From: Oceanobacillus sojae | GTDB taxonomy: Bacteria > Bacillota > Bacilli > Bacillales > Amphibacillaceae | Assembly: GCF_007991515.1 (NCBI RefSeq) | Contig: NZ_BJYM01000010.1 | Span: forward strand, 124,001 to 188,000 | Direction of reading: 5' to 3' | DNA length: 64,000 bases | In this document: positions 1 to 8,252 of the stretch, in pieces | Position numbering within the stretch: position 1 is the first letter of the stretch | Layout of the letters: the number at the start of each line of letters is the position of its first letter | Translations under genes and position numbers: made by a program | Notes under the pieces: model-generated | Told to the model about the DNA's origin: nothing | The model's database searches: none | The model's input: the letters and a program-made list of their open reading frames with translations, nothing else

Positions 1-334
1 CTAAAGGTAATGTCCATTCAATTGTTTCTACATCTGCTAAATCTTCTTCCAGATAGTCCTGAACACTTTCGCCAATTGCCCATTTTGCAACTGGTTTTTC
101 ACCTAGTGCAATTAATGTATCTTCATTGTAAGAGGCAAGAATTTTTTCCGGATTTGCAGGAACAGTAACTTCTCCCATTTCCGAATCGACGGTGATTTCG
201 GATGCTTCCTCTGGATCGTCAGATGTATTTGAATCATCAGACTTATTGTCATTACTATTGCCGCAAGCAGCAAGAAGTAATAGAGTGGTAAATATCAGCA
301 TAAATAAATAATTTTTTTGCATAAATTTGTTCAT
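1..334 (-). CDS. Iron-siderophore ABC transporter substrate-binding lipoprotein (N-terminal part, runs off the window)
   Basis: The first 111 codons of a lipoprotein read leftwards and off the window edge. The N-terminus is basic, then hydrophobic, then a lipobox ending LLAAC around residue 25. A Ser/Asp-rich linker follows, then the start of a periplasmic-binding-protein fold with the phrase VPANPEKILA and ALGEKPVA, typical of FhuD/YfiY-type ferric siderophore receptors. It would sit outside the membrane and deliver the ferric siderophore to the two FecCD permeases encoded divergently from position 504. An AAGGAG ribosome binding site lies 9 bases before ATG 334, and a Fur-like box lies just upstream. 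The siderophore specificity cannot be read from this part. Confidence 0.85.
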   Translation of the reverse strand, partial: MNKFMQKNYLFMLIFTTLLLLAACGNSNDNKSDDSNTSDDPEEASEITVDSEMGEVTVPANPEKILASYNEDTLIALGEKPVAKWAIGESVQDYLEEDLADVETIEWTLPL

Positions 335-367
335 CTCTTTTTCTCCTTTTATGTTATAATGAACGTC

Positions 368-386
368 TAACGATAATGATAATCAG
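368..386. promoter_or_regulatory. Fur box between divergent siderophore genes
   Basis: The core GATAATGATAATC at 372-384 resembles the Bacillus Fur 7-1-7 site (TGATAATNATTATCA). It lies 34 bases upstream of the binding-protein start and about 120 bases upstream of the permease start. Iron-dependent repression of both divergent units is therefore likely. Inferred from motif match and context. Confidence 0.65.
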
Positions 387-503
387 TTTCAATTAGAAAG
401 TCAATAAGTTATTTAAAAGCATGTTTTTATTGAATTTTAATTCTAAAAAACCAAATCATATTACAACCATATTTTATGATGAAATTATAGGAGTATACAA
501 GAA

Positions 504-1520
504 ATGAGATTGTTTTCACGTTCTTCTCAGTTGACGAAGGTATTAATTAATATCATAGGGATTTACCTTGTTATTTTTTCAATTGGTGTGTCTATCTCTT
601 ATGGCGCAACAACGATTGATTTACATACTGTCTGGCAGGCTGTGTTCAAATTCAGTCAAGGAGAGCAGGCCCATCAGGTTATTTGGGAGCTGCGTATTCC
701 GCGTGCCTTGGCAGCTGTGCTGGTAGGCGCGTTTTTAGCTATGTCTGGAGCTGTAATGCAGGGAATGACACGTAATCCGCTCGCATCTCCGTCTATTATG
801 GGAGTAACAGATGGGGCTGCGTTTATGCTTGTGATTATCCTGGCCTTTTACCCGGCGGTTTCCAGTGTTGGCTTAATGTTTGCTTCTTTTCTTGGGGCGG
901 GTATAGCTGTAACTCTGGTGTTTTTAGTGGGATCCTTTTCAAGCAGTGGATTGACACCTGTTAAGCTGGCACTGGCCGGGGTCGCAATAGGGACCTTACT
1001 GCGGTCAGTTTCCTCCATTCTTTCACTGCATTTTCAGTTGGAGAAGGATATCGGATTTTGGCTTGCCGGCGGATTAGATGGAGCAGGATGGAATGCGGTA
1101 ATAATCCTTCTTATTGCTGGAGCAGCCGGGGTGATTTTAGCATTGTCGATTGCGAAGTCCATCACTGTTTTGAGCTTGGGAGACGATTTATCTACGGGAT
1201 TGGGACAGAATAATACACTTATTAAGATTACCGGTATTGTAGTTGTATTAATATTAACCGGTGCAGCAGTTTCTGTTGCAGGTTCTGTCGGTTTTGTCGG
1301 TTTGATTATTCCACATATTACGCGTTTTATTATTGGAACAGATTACCGCTGGATTATTCCTACCTCAGCAGTGTTAGGTGCTTTATTACTTGTGAATGCG
1401 GACCTTATTGCACGAATGATTAACGCCCCGTTCGAAACACCGGTAGGAGCAATAACCTCCATTATCGGTGTGCCATTCTTCCTCTATTTGGCCAGAGGCA
1501 GCGGGGGTGACAAAAAATGA
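504..1520 (+). CDS. FecCD-family ferric siderophore ABC transporter permease (first of pair)
   Basis: A 338-residue, very hydrophobic protein with about nine to ten membrane segments. It carries the FecCD family hallmarks: ELRIPRALAAVLVGA near residue 62, SGAVMQGMTRNPLASP near 82, and the cytoplasmic coupling loop GFVGLIIPHITRF near 265 that contacts the ATPase. Length matches the family. It overlaps the next permease by 4 bases (ATGA), so translation is probably coupled. No ATPase gene follows, so the pair must borrow a FecE/YusV-type ATPase encoded elsewhere. It resembles the YfiZ/YfhA pair of B. subtilis, but that orthology is not proven. Confidence 0.9.
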   Translation: MRLFSRSSQLTKVLINIIGIYLVIFSIGVSISYGATTIDLHTVWQAVFKFSQGEQAHQVIWELRIPRALAAVLVGAFLAMSGAVMQGMTRNPLASPSIMGVTDGAAFMLVIILAFYPAVSSVGLMFASFLGAGIAVTLVFLVGSFSSSGLTPVKLALAGVAIGTLLRSVSSILSLHFQLEKDIGFWLAGGLDGAGWNAVIILLIAGAAGVILALSIAKSITVLSLGDDLSTGLGQNNTLIKITGIVVVLILTGAAVSVAGSVGFVGLIIPHITRFIIGTDYRWIIPTSAVLGALLLVNADLIARMINAPFETPVGAITSIIGVPFFLYLARGSGGDKK

Positions 1521-2539
1521 ATATATTAGAAAAACAAAAACGGCTCCGGTTTTGGACGATTATCAGTATATTAGTTATCGGGATTATTGTTTTTTCCTTT
1601 CTTAGTTTAAATCTGGGGGCGATTTCCATCTCGCCGAAAGAAGTGGTTCAAACACTGATGGGACAGGGATCAGACAGACAGGAGCTTGTGTTATTTAAAT
1701 TCCGGATGCCGGGAATTATTTTGGCATTATTAATTGGAGCAGGCTTGGCAGTTTCAGGAACGATTATGCAGGGTATCACACAAAACGGACTTGCTGACCC
1801 GGGAATATTAGGAATTAATTCAGGAGCAGGCTTTGCGATTGTTTTATTTCTTTATTTCTTTCAAGGAGTCATCCCGGCAACCAGCGCACTAAGTACCTAC
1901 ATGCTTCCGTTTATTGCTTTAATTGGGGCCTTTACGGCAGCAATTTTAATTTACGCCATTGCCTGGAAAAAAGGGGTATCACCGATTCGTCTTGTTTTAG
2001 TGGGGATCGGAGTAAATGCGGCGTTTGGTGCCCTGCTGACAATTTTACAGCTGCGCATGGATCCACAAAATTATCGTCAGGTAACGATTTGGCTGTCTGG
2101 AGAGATTTGGAGTGCGAACTGGAATTTTGTATTTGCTTTATTGCCATGGATGCTGATACTTATTCCAATTGCAATAAATAAAGCGAGAAACTTAAATGTC
2201 TTTCACTTAGGAGAGGATGTTGCGTCTGGTCTTGGTACACATGTTGAAAGAGAGCGGGGAATCCTGCTTCTAATTGCTGTAGCATTAGCGGGAGCATCAG
2301 TTGCAGCTGGCGGAGCGATTGCCTTTTTAGGACTTGTTGTTCCGCATATTGTCCGCAAGCTGGTCGGACCGCTGCATCATTATGTGATTCCGATTTCTGC
2401 CTTGCTGGGAGCATTTATTTTAATGGCAGCTGATATGATTGGAAGTAATATTTTAGCGCCGACAACGATACCTGTTGGTATTGTTGTATCGATTGTCAGT
2501 ACACCTTATTTTGTTTATCTGCTGATGAAAACAAACTAA
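1517..2539 (+). CDS. FecCD-family ferric siderophore ABC transporter permease (second of pair)
   Basis: 340 residues with about ten membrane helices. Family landmarks are KFRMPGIILALLIGAG near residue 61, SGTIMQGITQNGLADPGIL, and the ATPase-coupling loop FLGLVVPHIVRKLVG near 268. It forms the heterodimeric membrane channel with the preceding permease, which it overlaps by 4 bases. A flavoprotein reductase gene starts 24 bases after its stop, with AAGGGAAGG as ribosome binding site, so the three genes look like one operon. The role in iron uptake follows from the family and the Fur-like box upstream. Confidence 0.9.
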   Translation: MNILEKQKRLRFWTIISILVIGIIVFSFLSLNLGAISISPKEVVQTLMGQGSDRQELVLFKFRMPGIILALLIGAGLAVSGTIMQGITQNGLADPGILGINSGAGFAIVLFLYFFQGVIPATSALSTYMLPFIALIGAFTAAILIYAIAWKKGVSPIRLVLVGIGVNAAFGALLTILQLRMDPQNYRQVTIWLSGEIWSANWNFVFALLPWMLILIPIAINKARNLNVFHLGEDVASGLGTHVERERGILLLIAVALAGASVAAGGAIAFLGLVVPHIVRKLVGPLHHYVIPISALLGAFILMAADMIGSNILAPTTIPVGIVVSIVSTPYFVYLLMKTN

Positions 2540-2563
2540 AAAAGGGAAGGGACTCAGGTAATT

Positions 2564-3574
2564 ATGAACGAAGAAATATATGACGTAACGATAATTGGCG
2601 GTGGACCTGCAGGGTTATTTGCTGCCTTCTATAGTGGGATGCGTGAAATGAAGACAAAAATTATTGAATATCTCCCCTATCTCGGCGGGAAGGTACCTTA
2701 TTTTTACCCGGAAAAAGTAATTCGTGACATTGGTGGTATTGCCCATGCTACCGGAGAAGAAGTAACCGAGCAGCTGGTGGAGCAGGCTATGACCTTCGAG
2801 CCGGCGGTTATTCTGGGAGAACAGGTTGTTGATATGCATCGCATGGATGATGGGAACTTTGAACTTGTAAGCAGCAACGGAAATATCCATTATTCTAAAA
2901 CAATTATGCTGGCAACTGGATTTGGAACATTGCATTCTGTGAAATTAGATCATCCAGAAGCGATTTATTACGAAGAGAAAAGCTTGCATTATACGGTACG
3001 GAAGCTGGCGGATTATCATGATAAGCATGTGCTTATTTCCGGCGGCGGCAACAGCGCTGTTGATTGGGCGCTGGAGCTTGAGAACATTGCAAAAAGTGTA
3101 ACGCTTATCCATCGCCGTAATGAGTTCAAAGGATTGGAAAGCAGCGTGACGAAGCTGAAAAATTCACGTGTAAATGTAATGACGCCGTATGAATTAAAGG
3201 GATTGCATGGAACAGAGGGGCAGATTGAAAAGGTAATATTGGGACATTTAGAGGATGAAACGGATGAGAAAGAGATTCAGATTGACCGGCTAGTAGTCAA
3301 TCATGGCTTTCAAATTAATCTGGAGCCGATTACTACATGGGGATTGGAAATGAAAGACGGTATGATTGCCGTAGATTCCAGTATGCAGACTTCTGTGGAG
3401 GGCGTATTTGCAATTGGTGATATTGCGTATTATCCGGATAAGCTTGGATTAATTGCCGGAGCTTTTAATGAAGGACCAATCGCAGTTAACCACGCGAAAA
3501 AAATCGCTGATCCAGGAGATCCTGTAAAGCATTTATTCTCCACAAATTTTGCGGCCTTTGAGGAAGATGAATAA
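2564..3574 (+). CDS. Ferredoxin/flavodoxin-NADP+ reductase-like flavoprotein (YcgT/YumC type)
   Basis: A 336-residue two-dinucleotide-domain flavoprotein. The FAD-binding GGGPAG is near residue 10, the NAD(P)-binding GGGNSAVDWALEL near 160, and the FAD-closing AIGDIAYYPDKLGLIAGAF near 285. There is no CxxC redox pair, which separates it from thioredoxin reductase and fits the thioredoxin-reductase-like ferredoxin-NADP reductases of Firmicutes. Its place as third gene of a Fur-associated siderophore permease operon suggests it supplies electrons to release iron from the imported ferric siderophore, directly or through a flavodoxin. That role is inferred from context; the enzyme class is well supported. 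Confidence 0.85.
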   Translation: MNEEIYDVTIIGGGPAGLFAAFYSGMREMKTKIIEYLPYLGGKVPYFYPEKVIRDIGGIAHATGEEVTEQLVEQAMTFEPAVILGEQVVDMHRMDDGNFELVSSNGNIHYSKTIMLATGFGTLHSVKLDHPEAIYYEEKSLHYTVRKLADYHDKHVLISGGGNSAVDWALELENIAKSVTLIHRRNEFKGLESSVTKLKNSRVNVMTPYELKGLHGTEGQIEKVILGHLEDETDEKEIQIDRLVVNHGFQINLEPITTWGLEMKDGMIAVDSSMQTSVEGVFAIGDIAYYPDKLGLIAGAFNEGPIAVNHAKKIADPGDPVKHLFSTNFAAFEEDE

Positions 3575-3583
3575 AATAATCTT

Positions 3584-3649
3584 AAAAAGCACTCTAACGT
3601 TTTCAACCTGATAAAGAAAGGCTATAGAAAACAGTAAGAGTGCTTTTTT
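3584..3649. terminator. Bidirectional terminator, long loop
   Basis: AAAAAGCACTCT at 3584-3595 pairs with AGAGTGCTTTTTT at 3637-3649 across a 41-base loop. A-rich and T-rich flanks allow use by both converging genes. Confidence 0.6.
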
Positions 3650-4094
3650 AATTTTTACCTGATAAATAGTTGCGGAAAAGCTCCGAAAACTTTTGCCGAT
3701 CTTCTTCCGTTAATGCTTTAGGACCCTTTGAATGCTTTCCACTTCGCCGCTCCTTGGCGCTCAGGTAGCGGGATTGCAGAAGCTGGTCAATATTACCATT
3801 GGTATAGGCAAATCCTTTGTGATGAAGTACATAACAGCCCTTTGCAAGTGCGAGAGAAGCAAGTCCATAATCCTGAGTGACCACAATATCCTCTTTTTTG
3901 GCGAGCTTCATAATCCGGTAATCTGCCGCGTCCGCACCTGTGTCCACATAAATCGTTTCCACCCAATCAGGATATTCCTTTAAAGAAAAATGTGAGATAC
4001 TGGTTACCAGAACTACAGGAACAGATTTCTTCCCTGCTTCCTCTATAATAATGTCTTTGACCGGACAGGCATCGGCATCTACATAAACTTTCAT
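3648..4094 (-). CDS. YaiI/YqxD family protein (UPF0178, DUF188)
   Basis: A 148-residue protein with the DUF188 signature: N-terminal [15 protein letters not shown], then [16 protein letters not shown] near residue 73 and a basic C-terminal part ([14 protein letters not shown]) near 116. The fold is PIN-like, and the acidic residues near the N-terminus and in TQDYGLA would fit metal binding. The biological role of this widespread family is not established. It stands alone, convergent with the siderophore operon, with its own GAAGGAAAGGAAG leader. Confidence 0.85.
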   Translation of the reverse strand: MKVYVDADACPVKDIIIEEAGKKSVPVVLVTSISHFSLKEYPDWVETIYVDTGADAADYRIMKLAKKEDIVVTQDYGLASLALAKGCYVLHHKGFAYTNGNIDQLLQSRYLSAKERRSGKHSKGPKALTEEDRQKFSELFRNYLSGKN

Positions 4095-4232
4095 CGGTTC
4101 ACTTCCTTTCCTTCACAGGTTTTCTCTATATTGTAGCAAATAATTAAGGAACTTGTCTTATTCACTAGAATTTCATATGAAAAACATGTAAGATATTAAT
4201 CATTATCTATCGTGAAAAAGGAGCTTTAATGC

Positions 4233-4742
4233 ATGGAAATTGTCATTGATCAGATGAAAGCGGAAGATTGGAAGCAGGTTTTGGAAATATATCATTATGG
4301 AATGGAAACTCGTAATGCGACTTTTGAAATGGATGAGCCTGATTGGAAATCATGGGAAGACTGGAATCAGGATCATTTACAAGCATGCCGGCTGGTTGTC
4401 CGCGAGGGAGAACGTATCCTTGGTTGGGCATCATTATTACCTATATCTGCCAGAGAGGCATATCAGGGAGTTGCAGAGGTAAGCATTTACCTGCATAAAG
4501 ACAGTGTAGGGAAAGGCATTGGCACAAAGCTTATGCAGGCATTGATTGAGGCAAGTGAAGCAGCTGGGATATGGATGCTGCAATCGGAAATCTTCCCTGA
4601 AAACACAGGCAGTCTGAAGCTGCATGAAAAGATGGGCTTCCGCAAGGTCGGATACCGTGAGAAAATTGGACAGATGGAAGACGGCAGATGGCGGGATGTT
4701 GTGCTTGTGGAACGCCGCAGCCCACACGTAGGACTAGATTAA
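4233..4742 (+). CDS. GNAT acetyltransferase, phosphinothricin-acetyltransferase-like (YwnH type)
   Basis: 169 residues in the GNAT fold. The opening IDQMKAEDWKQVLEIYHYGM and RNATFEMDEPDW resemble PAT/YwnH enzymes that N-acetylate methionine sulfoximine, phosphinothricin or related amines. The acetyl-CoA pyrophosphate loop is VGKGIGTKLMQALIEA near residue 91, followed by NTGSLKLHEKMGFRKVGYREKIG, the typical C-terminal strand. An AAGGAG site precedes the start. It heads a short unit with the small gene 14 bases downstream. The exact substrate is unknown; detoxification of a small amine is the usual guess for the family. Confidence 0.85.
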   Translation: MEIVIDQMKAEDWKQVLEIYHYGMETRNATFEMDEPDWKSWEDWNQDHLQACRLVVREGERILGWASLLPISAREAYQGVAEVSIYLHKDSVGKGIGTKLMQALIEASEAAGIWMLQSEIFPENTGSLKLHEKMGFRKVGYREKIGQMEDGRWRDVVLVERRSPHVGLD

Positions 4743-4756
4743 GGAGGAGATTATAC

Positions 4757-5029
4757 ATGGAAATCAAGATAAACGGACAAATATTTGAAGGAAAACAGGT
4801 TGAGCTGGATGAAATAGCTGGTAAGAAACAGATTGCATTTTCATTTGATGTAACCAGTGAAACCTATCATGACGTAACGACATTGCTGTATAAAAATGAT
4901 TTTCAGGTTAACATTCCTGAAAAATCTTTGTCCTTCCCGGCAGTTATCCAAGAATATTCAACTTCAACGACAAATTTATATGAAAAAGGCAATACAAGTG
5001 AATTTTATCTGAAGGTGCGCGAAAAATAA
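4757..5029 (+). CDS. DUF3219-like small protein (YkvR type)
   Basis: A 90-residue soluble protein beginning MEIKINGQIFEGKQVELDEI, with a compact beta-rich look and a C-terminal EFYLKVREK. It resembles the DUF3219/YkvR family of Bacillaceae, whose role is unknown. The start at ATG 4757 is chosen because AAGGAGGAG lies 8 bases before it; an in-frame ATG further upstream would overlap the acetyltransferase and has no binding site. No cysteines, signal peptide or membrane segment are present. The family match is from memory of the pattern and should be treated as moderate. Confidence 0.7.
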   Translation: MEIKINGQIFEGKQVELDEIAGKKQIAFSFDVTSETYHDVTTLLYKNDFQVNIPEKSLSFPAVIQEYSTSTTNLYEKGNTSEFYLKVREK

Positions 5030-5060
5030 ATTCTTAGGTATAGAGAGGGAGTACGATACA

Positions 5061-5633
5061 ATGGAGCCTATACTGTTAACATTTCCAGATCAATTTGAAA
5101 CCGAAAGGCTGGTCATCCGGGCGCCGAAGCCGGAAGATTGGCAGCCGCTTTATAAGGCGATGCAGGACTCTATCAATGAGTTAAAGCCCTGGCTCCCATT
5201 TGCACGGCAGGAGCAGACGGAATCAGATGTAAAAAAGACAACAAAAGAGGCTTATTTGAACTTTTTAGCACGTGAGGATTTACGATTTCATGCTTTTGAT
5301 AAAGAGAGCGGAGAATTTATTATTTCCAGCGGATTACATCGTATTAATTGGGAAGTACGAAAATTTGAAATTGGTTATTGGATTGATACAAAGCATAGTG
5401 GAAAAGGCTATGTTACAGAATTGGTAAAAGGACTGACTGCCTTTGCATTCCGGGAGTTGGATGCAAATCGTGTGGAAATCCGGTGTGATACGAAAAACGG
5501 GAAAAGTAAAGCAGTTGCTGAAAGAGCCGGGTATGAGCTGGAAGGGATTTTAAGAAATGATGATAGAGAAGACAATGGGGAACTCAGAGATACCTGTGTT
5601 TTTGCAGTGATTGAAGATCCTGAAACAAATTAG
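5061..5633 (+). CDS. GNAT acetyltransferase, RimJ/RimL ribosomal-protein type
   Basis: 190 residues. It has the RimL-like N-terminus FETERLVIRAPKPEDWQPLYKAM, the segment FEIGYWIDTKHSGKGYVTELVKGLTAFAF near residue 110 that carries the acetyl-CoA loop, and a C-terminal RCDTKNGKSKAVAERAGYELEGILRND. These are typical of RimJ/RimL/YdaF enzymes that acetylate N-termini of ribosomal proteins or small amines. It is preceded by AGAGAGGGAG and followed 16 bases later by an rRNA methyltransferase gene, so a translation-related role is plausible. The substrate is not determined. Confidence 0.85.
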   Translation: MEPILLTFPDQFETERLVIRAPKPEDWQPLYKAMQDSINELKPWLPFARQEQTESDVKKTTKEAYLNFLAREDLRFHAFDKESGEFIISSGLHRINWEVRKFEIGYWIDTKHSGKGYVTELVKGLTAFAFRELDANRVEIRCDTKNGKSKAVAERAGYELEGILRNDDREDNGELRDTCVFAVIEDPETN

Positions 5634-5649
5634 GAATAAGGGTGAAATG

Positions 5650-6834
5650 ATGAAGCGAGTAACGGTAAAGCAATCCTATGTAAAAAATATCAAACAGCAA
5701 AACCCATTAATTTTGGAAGAAGCTATTGATGAGCCCCATAAGCTTAGCGAAGGAGAGATCATTGCACTGCATACATCCCAGGGCGAATTTTTAGGACAGG
5801 CATATGCAGGCCGCCAAAATAAAGGTATGGGCTGGGTATTAACTTTTAAACAGGAAGAAACCATTGATCAAAGTTTCTTTAAACGGAAGCTGCTCAGTGC
5901 TATGAATAAACGACGTTCTTATTATCAAGCCGAAGAAACAACAGCCTTTCGCATGTTCAATGGAGAAGGTGATGGTATTGGCGGATTAATTATTGACTAT
6001 TTCGATGGCTATTACGTTATTCAGTGGTACAGTGAAGGAATCTATGCGTTTAAAGACTGGATTATACAAGTTTTTGACGAGCTGGATGACTATCAGGGGA
6101 TTTACGAGAAGAAACGTTTTGATACAAAAGGACAGTATGTAGAAGATGATGATTTTGTAAAAGGAACAAGGGGCGAATTTCCACTGATGGTGAAAGAAAA
6201 TGGAATGAACTATGCTGTTTACCTGAATGATGGGGCAATGGTCGGCATTTTCTTAGATCAGCGTGACGTCCGAAAAGCATTGCGTGACAGATATGCCAAG
6301 GGTAAGCATGTGTTGAATACCTTTTCCTATACCGGGGCTTTCTCTGTGGCAGCTGCATTAGGCGGTGCTGTGAAAACCACCAGTGTTGATTTAGCAAAAA
6401 GAAGTAAAAGTAAGACGGTTGAGCAGTTTAGTGTAAATGGCATTGATTTTGAGCAGCAGGATATTATTGTGATGGATGTATTTGATTATTTTAAATATGC
6501 CAAACGGAAGAATCTGCAATATGATGTTGTTGTTCTTGATCCGCCAAGCTTTGCGCGCTCTAAGAAAAGAACATTTCGGACAGCGAAGGATTACCCGGAG
6601 CTGATAGAGAATTCTATTGATCTGCTGGAAAAAAACGGAGTGATTATTGCTTCCACCAACACAGCCTCCTTCGGGATGAAGAAGTTCAAAGATATGATTC
6701 ATCGAGGATTTCAGGCGAAACAAAAGAAATATACGATTTTGGAAGAGTTCTCATTGCCAGGTGATTTTGCAGTAGATAAGCATTTTAAGCAGGGGAATTA
6801 TTTGAAGGTAGCAGTTATTCAAGTAAAAGGATAA
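5650..6834 (+). CDS. Class I SAM-dependent rRNA (cytosine) methyltransferase, RlmI/YwbD-like
   Basis: About 394 residues. The N-terminal PUA-like part contains GEIIALHTSQGEFLGQAYAG. The methyltransferase core has the SAM-binding VLNTFSYTGAFSVAAALGG near residue 217 and the catalytic-region motif DVVVLDPPSFARSKK near 294. The pattern matches RlmI/YwbD enzymes that make 5-methylcytosine in 23S rRNA. ATG 5650 follows AAGGGTGA at good spacing; ATG 5647 is equally possible. The longer reading from 5611 overlaps the acetyltransferase and lacks a binding site. A strong terminator follows the stop. Confidence 0.85.
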   Translation: MKRVTVKQSYVKNIKQQNPLILEEAIDEPHKLSEGEIIALHTSQGEFLGQAYAGRQNKGMGWVLTFKQEETIDQSFFKRKLLSAMNKRRSYYQAEETTAFRMFNGEGDGIGGLIIDYFDGYYVIQWYSEGIYAFKDWIIQVFDELDDYQGIYEKKRFDTKGQYVEDDDFVKGTRGEFPLMVKENGMNYAVYLNDGAMVGIFLDQRDVRKALRDRYAKGKHVLNTFSYTGAFSVAAALGGAVKTTSVDLAKRSKSKTVEQFSVNGIDFEQQDIIVMDVFDYFKYAKRKNLQYDVVVLDPPSFARSKKRTFRTAKDYPELIENSIDLLEKNGVIIASTNTASFGMKKFKDMIHRGFQAKQKKYTILEEFSLPGDFAVDKHFKQGNYLKVAVIQVKG

Positions 6835-6845
6835 GTTTTACTGAG

Positions 6846-6890
6846 GCATTTTTACAACACTACGAGGCTTGTTGTAAAAATGCTTTTTTT
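6846..6890 (+). terminator. Rho-independent terminator
   Basis: GCATTTTTACAAC pairs with GTTGTAAAAATGC, followed by seven T residues. It closes the 4233-6834 gene run. Confidence 0.8.
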
Positions 6891-6951
6891 GTTGTCTAGG
6901 AAATTATAGAATTATTGCCTTGTGGATAACTATTTATAGAAAAGCAGCCGT

Positions 6952-7094
6952 ATCCAGCTCCGAGCGCCAAACTTTAGAGATTTCACGTCGTGCCCTACAA
7001 TAAGTCAACATCGGTTCGTTACCTCACCGTGTTTCCTTTATCTCAGTTGCGCCGCTACAATCTCTACGTTTTTAAGCAGGCGCTCTGCGCTTTT
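6952..7094. repeat. Interspersed Bacillaceae-type repeat, copy A (short form)
   Basis: Starts ATCCAGCTCCGAGCGCC and ends AGGCGCTCTGCGCTTTTG. The inner flanks AAACTTTAGAGATT and AATCTCTACGTTTTT are inverted copies, so the element can fold back on itself over its whole 143 bases. A longer copy with the same ends lies at 26924-27229. The end sequences resemble the very common Bacillaceae intergenic repeat with GTCTAGCTCCAGCGCC and GGCGCTTxCGCTTTT ends. It has no coding potential. Together with the terminator and the ARG boxes it fills the gap before argF. Confidence 0.75.
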
Positions 7095-7162
7095 GTTCTT
7101 GTGGAAGAATGTATACGCTCACCAACAAATTCAATAAAAAGATAATAAAAATCTAAAAACCT

Positions 7163-7199
7163 ATTGAATAAATATTCTTTTTATTGCATAATAATGCAT
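7163..7199 (+). promoter_or_regulatory. Tandem ARG boxes (ArgR/AhrC operator) upstream of argF
   Basis: Two imperfect palindromes in phase: TTGAATAAATATTCT at 7164-7178 and TTGCATAATAATGCAT at 7184-7199. They resemble the ARG-box pattern TGAATWWWWATTCA. They lie 28-64 bases before the argF start, overlapping where the promoter should be. Arginine-dependent repression is therefore likely. Confidence 0.6.
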
Positions 7200-7226
7200 A
7201 ACAACATTTTGAAGAGGTGTACGTGA

Positions 7227-8186
7227 ATGACAGCAAATCAAATCCAATTTCAGCAACAGGAGTTAAAAGGCAGAGACTTTCTAACACTTGCCGATTATAC
7301 AAAAGATGAAATTGATTATTTAATCGAATTGGCAGACTATCAAAAGAAACAGCGTAAAGATGGTGTTATTTTTGAACCATTGAAGGGCAAAACACTAGGC
7401 ATGATTTTTGAAAAAGCTTCGACAAGAACCCGTGTCTCCTTTGAAACAGGTATTTATCAGCTTGGCGGATTGGGAATTTTCTTAAGCTCCAAGGATATTC
7501 AAATCGGCAGAGGAGAGACAATCGCAGATACAGCACAGGTGCTGTCCGGCTATTTGGATGGAATCATGATTCGCACCTATAATCATTCTGATGTGGAGGA
7601 ACTGGCAAAGTATGCAAGTATTCCTGTAATCAATGGACTGACTGATCTGTATCATCCTTGTCAGGTATTAGCAGATTTGCAGACAATCAAAGAGGTTAAA
7701 GGTGTGCTGCAGGGGCAAAAGATTGTTTATATTGGTGACGGAAATAATATGGCGCATTCTTTAATGATTGGCGCTGCAAAAATGGGTATGCATATTGTTA
7801 CAGTAACACCGGATAATTATAAGCCAGAGGAGCAGGTTACGGAAAGAGCGAAACAATTCGCCGGAGAGCACGGTGCAACCATTGAATGGAGTAACGACCC
7901 GGCTGCAGCTGTTAAAGATGCTGATGTTATTTATACAGATGTATGGGCTAGCATGGGACAAGAGGCAGAACAGACACAGCGCGTGCAGGAATTTCAGCAG
8001 TATCAGGTAAATGAAGAGCTGCTTGCTGAAGCTAAACTAGATGTAACATTTATGCATTGTCTTCCAGCACATCGTGGGGAAGAGGTTTCAGCAGGAGTTA
8101 TTGATGGGAAACACTCTGTTGTCTTTCAGCAATCTGAAAATCGTCTGCATGCTCAAAAGGCTTTGATGACAGCGTTAATGGGGTAA
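7227..8186 (+). CDS. argF: Ornithine carbamoyltransferase
   Basis: 319 residues with all OTCase landmarks: carbamoyl-phosphate-binding STRTRVSFE near residue 66, HPCQ near 143, GDGNNMAHS near 170, the ornithine loop DVWASMGQE near 238, and HCLPAHRGEEV near 275. It condenses carbamoyl phosphate with ornithine to citrulline in arginine synthesis. It is monocistronic here, with an AAGAGGTG binding site, tandem ARG boxes upstream and a terminator downstream. The biosynthetic role (argF) is favoured over the catabolic one (arcB) because no arginine deiminase or carbamate kinase gene is nearby. Confidence 0.92.
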   Translation: MTANQIQFQQQELKGRDFLTLADYTKDEIDYLIELADYQKKQRKDGVIFEPLKGKTLGMIFEKASTRTRVSFETGIYQLGGLGIFLSSKDIQIGRGETIADTAQVLSGYLDGIMIRTYNHSDVEELAKYASIPVINGLTDLYHPCQVLADLQTIKEVKGVLQGQKIVYIGDGNNMAHSLMIGAAKMGMHIVTVTPDNYKPEEQVTERAKQFAGEHGATIEWSNDPAAAVKDADVIYTDVWASMGQEAEQTQRVQEFQQYQVNEELLAEAKLDVTFMHCLPAHRGEEVSAGVIDGKHSVVFQQSENRLHAQKALMTALMG

Positions 8187-8198
8187 ATAGGAGAAAAG

Positions 8199-8241
8199 AA
8201 AGAAGCAGAGAGTCGCAACATAAATTCTCCTGCTTCTTTTT
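8199..8241. terminator. Bidirectional terminator between argF and the amidohydrolase
   Basis: AAAGAAGCAGAG pairs with CTCCTGCTTCTTTT with one bulge. T-rich and A-rich flanks serve both converging genes. Confidence 0.65.
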
Positions 8242-8252
8242 GCTGTTTTGAT

